A DNA stretch of 64,000 bases from Enoplolaimus lenunculus (Eukaryota; Nematoda; Enoplea; Enoplida; Thoracostomopsidae), in assembly GCA_030248215.1 (NCBI GenBank), contig JASANG010003737.1:124001-188000 (forward strand), in the 5' to 3' direction. The position numbers and the translations under genes were made by a program. Positions 59,334 through 64,000 of this stretch are shown here, in pieces. A model generated the notes under the pieces. That model saw only the letters and a program-made list of their open reading frames with translations. It was not told where the DNA came from and did not search any database. How positions within the stretch are numbered: the stretch's first letter is position 1; every line of letters begins with the position of its first letter.

Positions 59334-59653
59334 TAGTGTACTTTCTTGCTATGACAATGGCTACAACGTAACTAAACCTGAAATAAGAATTCGATACTCA
59401 GTCATTGTATTAAATCCATTCGATTAAAAGTTCATAAATTTTGACAGTAAAGCCAGCGATGTTCTTGTAGGTGGTAAGTTTTTTCTATATAACACAAAGT
59501 GTCAGTGCTGTTTCAACGTATAACAACACTAATGTTTTATGGAATTTTAGACATTGCTTCTTAGTATTTTTGTGAGTGTGAAATTACTTTATCACAAAAT
59601 TAACTTAATAAAACCTAAATCATTTTAATATTGCAAGTTAAACATTCGTCAAA

Positions 59654-60019
59654 ATGGCGTATAGCAAAGATCCAGCAAAACCCGGGGTAGCGACTGATGA
59701 CGAAACTGTACATCGTATTCGTATCACACTGACGTCATTGCAGGTGAAAAGTTTAGAAAAAGTATGCGCAGAATTGATCCGCGGCGCACGCGATAAAGAT
59801 TTAATCGTACGCGGTCCAATTCGAATGCCAACCAAAGTCCTGCGGATTACGTGCAGGAAAACGCCGTGCGGTGAGGGTTCAAAAACGTGGGATCATTTTC
59901 AAATGCGAATTCACAAGCGAATTATCAACCTGCATTCGCCGTCTGAAATTTTAAAACAAATTACGTCGATTTCAATTGAACCTGGTGTTGATGTTGAAGT
60001 TACTATAGCTGATAATTAA
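59654..60019 (+). CDS. rps20: 40S ribosomal protein uS10 (RPS20)
   Basis: Structural protein of the 40S head. One uninterrupted coding exon of 121 residues ending at TAA 60017-60019 (human 119). The whole family profile is present: [77 protein letters not shown] and the C-terminal [18 protein letters not shown]. The N-terminal ~18 residues are variable, as in other animals. The ATG at 59654 has the favourable context AAAATGG. No intron interrupts the coding part. An intron in the 5' UTR is possible (GCTTCTTAG at about 59552) but unproven. AATAAA follows only at about 60462. Confidence 0.97.
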   Translation: MAYSKDPAKPGVATDDETVHRIRITLTSLQVKSLEKVCAELIRGARDKDLIVRGPIRMPTKVLRITCRKTPCGEGSKTWDHFQMRIHKRIINLHSPSEILKQITSISIEPGVDVEVTIADN

Positions 60020-62058
60020 ATATTTTGTTAAGTAAATATGTCTGAATTTGACTGTTCGTCTTCTAGTGCATTGTTCACCTAAGGGTGTAGCCTCCTGGGG
60101 TGTTTAATAGTAGCCGTTGGGTATTATTTTTTTAATTTTAAAACCAATATTTATTTGTTTGTACCGAAAATTGTACATGATTAGTTTTTAGGATTTGTGG
60201 CCGGCGCGAGTTATATACATTTATACTGGTAGTACAATTAGTGTACCTAGAAAGTAAACTGTATTAATTTTGAATAACTGAATTGATTTTTTACAAATTC
60301 TTTTAAATACAAGAAACATTCGCGTTCACACAAATTAGTTGTGTTTATTTGTGAAATTAATGATTTTATGGAAATTCATAGTAACGGTTACATCATGTCT
60401 TGTTCGTTTTCTATCAAATTTTCGTTGCATTCGTTATGTTGTTATCAAAAAATTTATGAAAAATAAAACATTTGAGTACTGCGATTGAAAGGCTTTGGTT
60501 CTGTTATGATTATATGAGCGTTAAGTGTAAACATTCTGCGATGCCTTCGATGCAAGATGTAATACTTTTCAACTTAGCTCATAAGCTAAAACTACTGAAC
60601 GAACCGTGTTGTGATCAATCTGTGATAGGTATGAACGTTTCCCGGCTGTGGTTTCAGCAATTCTCGAACCTTTATTTGTGTGATTTAATAAATTTGTTTG
60701 TTTTACCGGATAGTTAAGGTTGTGGTCCCAAATTCCGTAAAACTGCTTTTGCCAAGTGGACATATTTAACATCTTGCTTCAATCACCATTCTGGGCATTT
60801 AGTTTCCCTGCGTAATTTGAATAGGGCAAAAAATCTAAGCTAACGACTAATTTAATTCACTAAACGTGATTTTGCGCGACTCAAATACGTTGAACACTTC
60901 AAATTTACATGTTATATTCGGTTCCGGTAAAAATTCAATATCCGGCCGCACACTGGCTATGGGCCCTGGTGGCATTATTTAATGTTGCGAATATATGTTA
61001 CTGATTTAAACTTCATTGTTTAGATTTTTGATTTCACGGCGTTTCAAAATTTTAGCTTCTTGACTTGCTCGGAAATGCCGTTGCAGCAACACAAACCAAG
61101 CTTGATTTCTAATCAGTTAAAGAATTATCCTTGTGTTTTGTTGTTAGAAAATTTGCATCTTATGCTTTTAATGTCTAGTATTTCTGCAAGCCGCAAGCAG
61201 TTTTTTTGATGTTCCCGAACACAACCGCAAATTGTCAGCATCCTATTGGTCTATACCGGATACGAATATCGTTTTTGCCGGATATTAAATTGAACAATGT
61301 ATTCGGTTGCTCCCTGGAGACAGTATATGTTTGGTTTATGACAAATTGTGGCTAAACCAGAGACAAAACGTTGAGTTTTTCGAAAAGTCAAATTTGTGGC
61401 AAAATAATTGGCTTTGTTTCAGGGTAACATATGTTGCATAATTGCTTCTAAATAAAATTGGTCTGTTCAGGAAGTCGACTAAGTGGTTTCGAATGCATGT
61501 TTAAAACGGAAACGACATGGGTTTTTATTTTAATTGCCTTGACATGTATGGTATGAACGTTCTTATTAATAGCTAATGCACCTACCTGTAAAGAACTAGA
61601 GTTCCGTTGTGGAATATTGATTAGTGGGTACAGGGAACTTAAAGAAACGCAGTTTCTTAAGAGAAAAATAGGCAAACTGGTAGCCATGGTTCAATAATGC
61701 AGTGCCGTTACCTGACGATAATAAATAGATAATAATGACCTACGCCTAAGCTGGAGTTGATTTATTTATGTGTTAATTTTTAAAAACAAAACATTTTTGT
61801 TGATTTGGTTCGATACTTTGAGTTTCATTGTTTTGCAAGCCAAGCAATGTTTGTGACTCATTGGTTTGGTTTGGTTTCACATGCCTGTATTGTTTCCAAC
61901 AGGATTTTTTTCTTGTCTTGCATTGAAATGTAACGTCATATGGAAATTGACGTGCGATGTCGCACGGTGCCGTATGAGATTAAAATATTCGAAATGTAGT
62001 GGCACCCGTATTCAAATTTTAGTTTGTGAAATATATACATACTGCAATGGTTGGCGAA
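60020..62058. other. Intergenic, CCGGATATCCGG-family pieces
   Basis: Partial copies lie at about 60700-60800 and 60920-60960, and at about 61080-61315 (ATCCTATTGGTCTATACCGG, GATATCGTTTTTGCCGG). The rest is AT-rich with no gene recognised. Confidence 0.45.
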
Positions 62059-62458
62059 GGTACAGCATTTGGAGGTCGTCTAGGAATTAGAGGAAAACTG
62101 GCCTATTTTTTAGCTCTGAACGAGCTGAGTTCAACGGTACCACTTTTATGGCCACCGCCGCATGTCAACGGTTCAAAAGTTATGACCCTCGAAATTATAA
62201 TACAAACATGCTGAGATTTGAAGAAGTATCTATCATTCACATGTTCAAAAATGTAAGCGCTACCAAGTTTATTTGTTGTACAAATTTGGTAGGTGGTTGT
62301 GAATGTTTTATGTAACAAAAAGTTAAAATTTAAATAGTCATCATAACTTTTGAATCAGGATCATGCAGCCTGAAAAATGGCACCACAGAACTTAGCGCGT
62401 CGAGATCTATAAAATAAACTACTTTTCATTAAATTCCCAGGGGTCCATATTCCGTAAA
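62059..62458. mobile_element. TIR element, GTACGGAATATGGACC family
   Basis: The left end is GGTACAGCATTTGGAGGTCG and the right end is GGGGTCCATATTCCGTAAAG, matching the ends at 6125-6475. A GAGCTGAGTTCAACGGTACC block lies near the left end and AGCGCGTCGAGATCTATAAA near the right. No coding capacity. Another right-end piece is at about 62870-62942. Confidence 0.6.
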
Positions 62459-62655
62459 GTTTTCGTTCCAAATCCATTTTTTGCAAAAGTGGAAGTTCCT
62501 AGTGCCGGGCAAAAGTTACAATATTTAGTAGGTAATCAAATTGGTGAAAATATATGGTTCTTTTTTGTGAGTACAAACATAGCTGAACCACAGCTATTGA
62601 ACAATTTTAATATATTTTCACTGCGTAGCACCGATGCTAAAAATAAACAGCTCGT

Positions 62656-62699
<44 letters not shown>

Positions 62700-63348
62700 G
62701 AGCCTCTCCGCTAAGCCTACGACTAAACTTTAGTTAACACGTAAGTTTTGGCCGTAAGCACAAGCTTTAAGCTTCTCAGTCTTTGAGTCCTGTTTTATAT
62801 AGTAAAAAGTTAAAATGTAAAGGCAGTAGCTTTTGAACTTTGGGGTCCTGCAGCGTTAACGATGACGCCGCTAAGCTTAACTTGTCGAAATCTATAAAAT
62901 GAGCTACAGTCTAATTTTTATGTGGTCCATATTCCGTACTTTTGTCCAACAATTCTTAGGATTGTACTATATTTAGACGAGGACGAGTTGGCCCGTTATT
63001 ATATACAGTACAGTTTCATCGGTGTATGCGTTTGCCGTAATTTTTGAAAACGTGTCACTTTCTGTAAGAATTTGTACGGTGTTTTTACGTGTTTTACCAA
63101 CTTAAACCTCTAAAGTTCTTAGACAAAAATTATAAAGAAGGGTTTGACCTCTAAGTCCCTCTGGCTATATCGTTGATGTTGTTGCTGTTCAGATTCGCAG
63201 ATTGTGTGCTACTTAACATTAAGTAAAATTGTCGCTATTTACGCAATTTATTATTAATGTTTTTCTTATGAGATTTTGGATGTAAAGTGTGTCGAAATAG
63301 GTTCATATTCTTGTGACACAGTAACGGCAAACAATATAGTGGCGTAGT
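62459..63348. other. Microsatellite and repeat fragment
   Basis: A TAA trinucleotide run lies at about 62659-62699. A second GTACGGAATATGGACC-type right end (GTGGTCCATATTCCGTAC) lies at about 62924-62942. No gene was recognised until the exon at 63349. Confidence 0.6.
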
Positions 63349-63480
63349 ATGGATGAGCCATTACGAGAGATTTTAAATAGTCATTTGTTTGATTTTGCGC
63401 GTGACCTTAACCTTACTGAAGTCCTGGTATTGTTACGCAGCCGAAATGTGATCCGCGAAGTGCAAGTTGAAGAAATTGAA
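63349..63480 (+). CDS. First exon of a CARD-like death-fold protein, gene continues past the window
   Basis: ATG 63349 opens 44 codons ending exactly at a strong GTAAGC donor (63481), phase 0. The peptide reads MDEPLREILNSHLFDFARDL, NLTEVLVLLRSRNVIREVQV and EEIE. The pattern of helix, LNLTEVLVLL helix and short acidic VEEIE turn resembles the first three helices of a caspase-recruitment domain, where L, D-L and the I/V-L-T-E-E-x-E-E-I stretch are the usual anchors. CARD proteins act by homotypic pairing in apoptosis and innate-immune signalling. With half the domain missing, another death-fold type or an unrelated helical protein is possible. No continuation was found up to 64000. Confidence 0.5.
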
Positions 63481-64000
63481 GTAAGCGAATAGCTTTGGTA
63501 AATATATAACGAAGTCATATTTATGTATTTAAACTACGTGTTATAATAGGCCTCGATTGGCACCAGCCCCGTGCCTTGCATCCCGGCCACGGTAAAAATC
63601 CTGGCCTCGGTGCAACGAATATATATTATATGTTTAATGTGATGTTGGTGTTCCTTTTGCCCAATACTGGCAAGACGGATGGTGCGACCGGATATCCGGT
63701 TTCGGTTTAATGTACGGCAAAACCGATATCCGGATCAGGTTTCGTTATCCGGTATTAAACCCTGTGGATATTTGCTGTTGTGGTGCCAAACACCATTAAA
63801 CTGTGTGCACATATTTAACATCTTGCTGCGATTGCTTTTCCGGGAAAGTAAACCTGGTAATATTTTCGCTAACAGAAATGGAAAGAAAAAATCGAACCTA
63901 ACAATTGTTTTTCATTTAGTAAAAGTATACTTTTGAGCGACGCAATTACTTTGAACCGTGCTTCTATTTACATGCTATATTCAGTTAATATCCGATTCCT
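63481..64000. other. Intron of the CARD-like gene with repeat pieces
   Basis: About 63550-63620 is a TAGAGATG-family end (CACCAGCCCCGTGCC, CGGTGCAACGAAT). From about 63679 a CCGGATATCCGG-family copy starts GGTGCGACCGGATATCC and runs towards the window end. No exon is visible. Confidence 0.5.

Overview
This is nuclear DNA from an invertebrate animal. Several genes are split by many GT-AG introns at animal-typical positions: PACSIN/syndapin (11 coding exons), a ZNF830 orthologue (8), eIF1 (3) and an HP1-type protein. Ribosomal protein uS10 (RPS20) has an uninterrupted coding region. Most of the rest is AT-rich intergenic and intronic DNA full of small DNA transposons and non-LTR retrotransposon pieces. 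The sequence alone does not identify the phylum.

Layout. 0.8-3.6 kb: HP1-like gene, minus strand, first exon not found, with a 672-bp tandem duplication and a nested repeat in its intron. 3.6-10.5 kb: small repeats, tRNA-derived SINE heads, and a TIR element (6.79-7.87 kb) with an RNase H-class LINE tail inside it. 10.5-14.75 kb: a decayed PHD/endonuclease/RT non-LTR element, with a hAT-type MITE at its 5' side. 14.75-21.4 kb: repeats, including a sub-repeat array and a second RNase H-LINE tail. 21.47-28.90 kb: PACSIN, plus strand. 29-35.6 kb: nested MITEs. 35.64-39.30 kb: ZNF830, minus strand. 39.3-43.4 kb: repeats, including a palindromic TA-flanked MITE and integrase/OTU scraps. 43.47-45.93 kb: a ten-finger C2H2 protein, minus strand. 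47.6-50.8 kb: two unassigned minus-strand genes, one with a MITE inserted in its C-terminal coding end. 51-56.3 kb: SINE/MITE cluster. 56.33-57.25 kb: eIF1. 59.65-60.02 kb: RPS20. 63.35-63.48 kb: first exon of a CARD-like protein that runs off the window.

The host genes form no shared pathway: two translation factors, a membrane-bending endocytic adaptor, a splicing factor, a heterochromatin reader and a DNA-binding zinc-finger protein. The most distinctive feature is the mobile DNA. At least three end types (CAGGGTG, TAGGGA, TAGAGATG) are flanked by 8-bp target duplications, as in the hAT superfamily. Each family is filled near its ends with its own short repeated word (for example CCGGA, GATCCG, TCCGTTA, GCCGAT). 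Five copies have target duplications readable by eye at 7/8 or 8/8, and several sit inside introns or beside genes.
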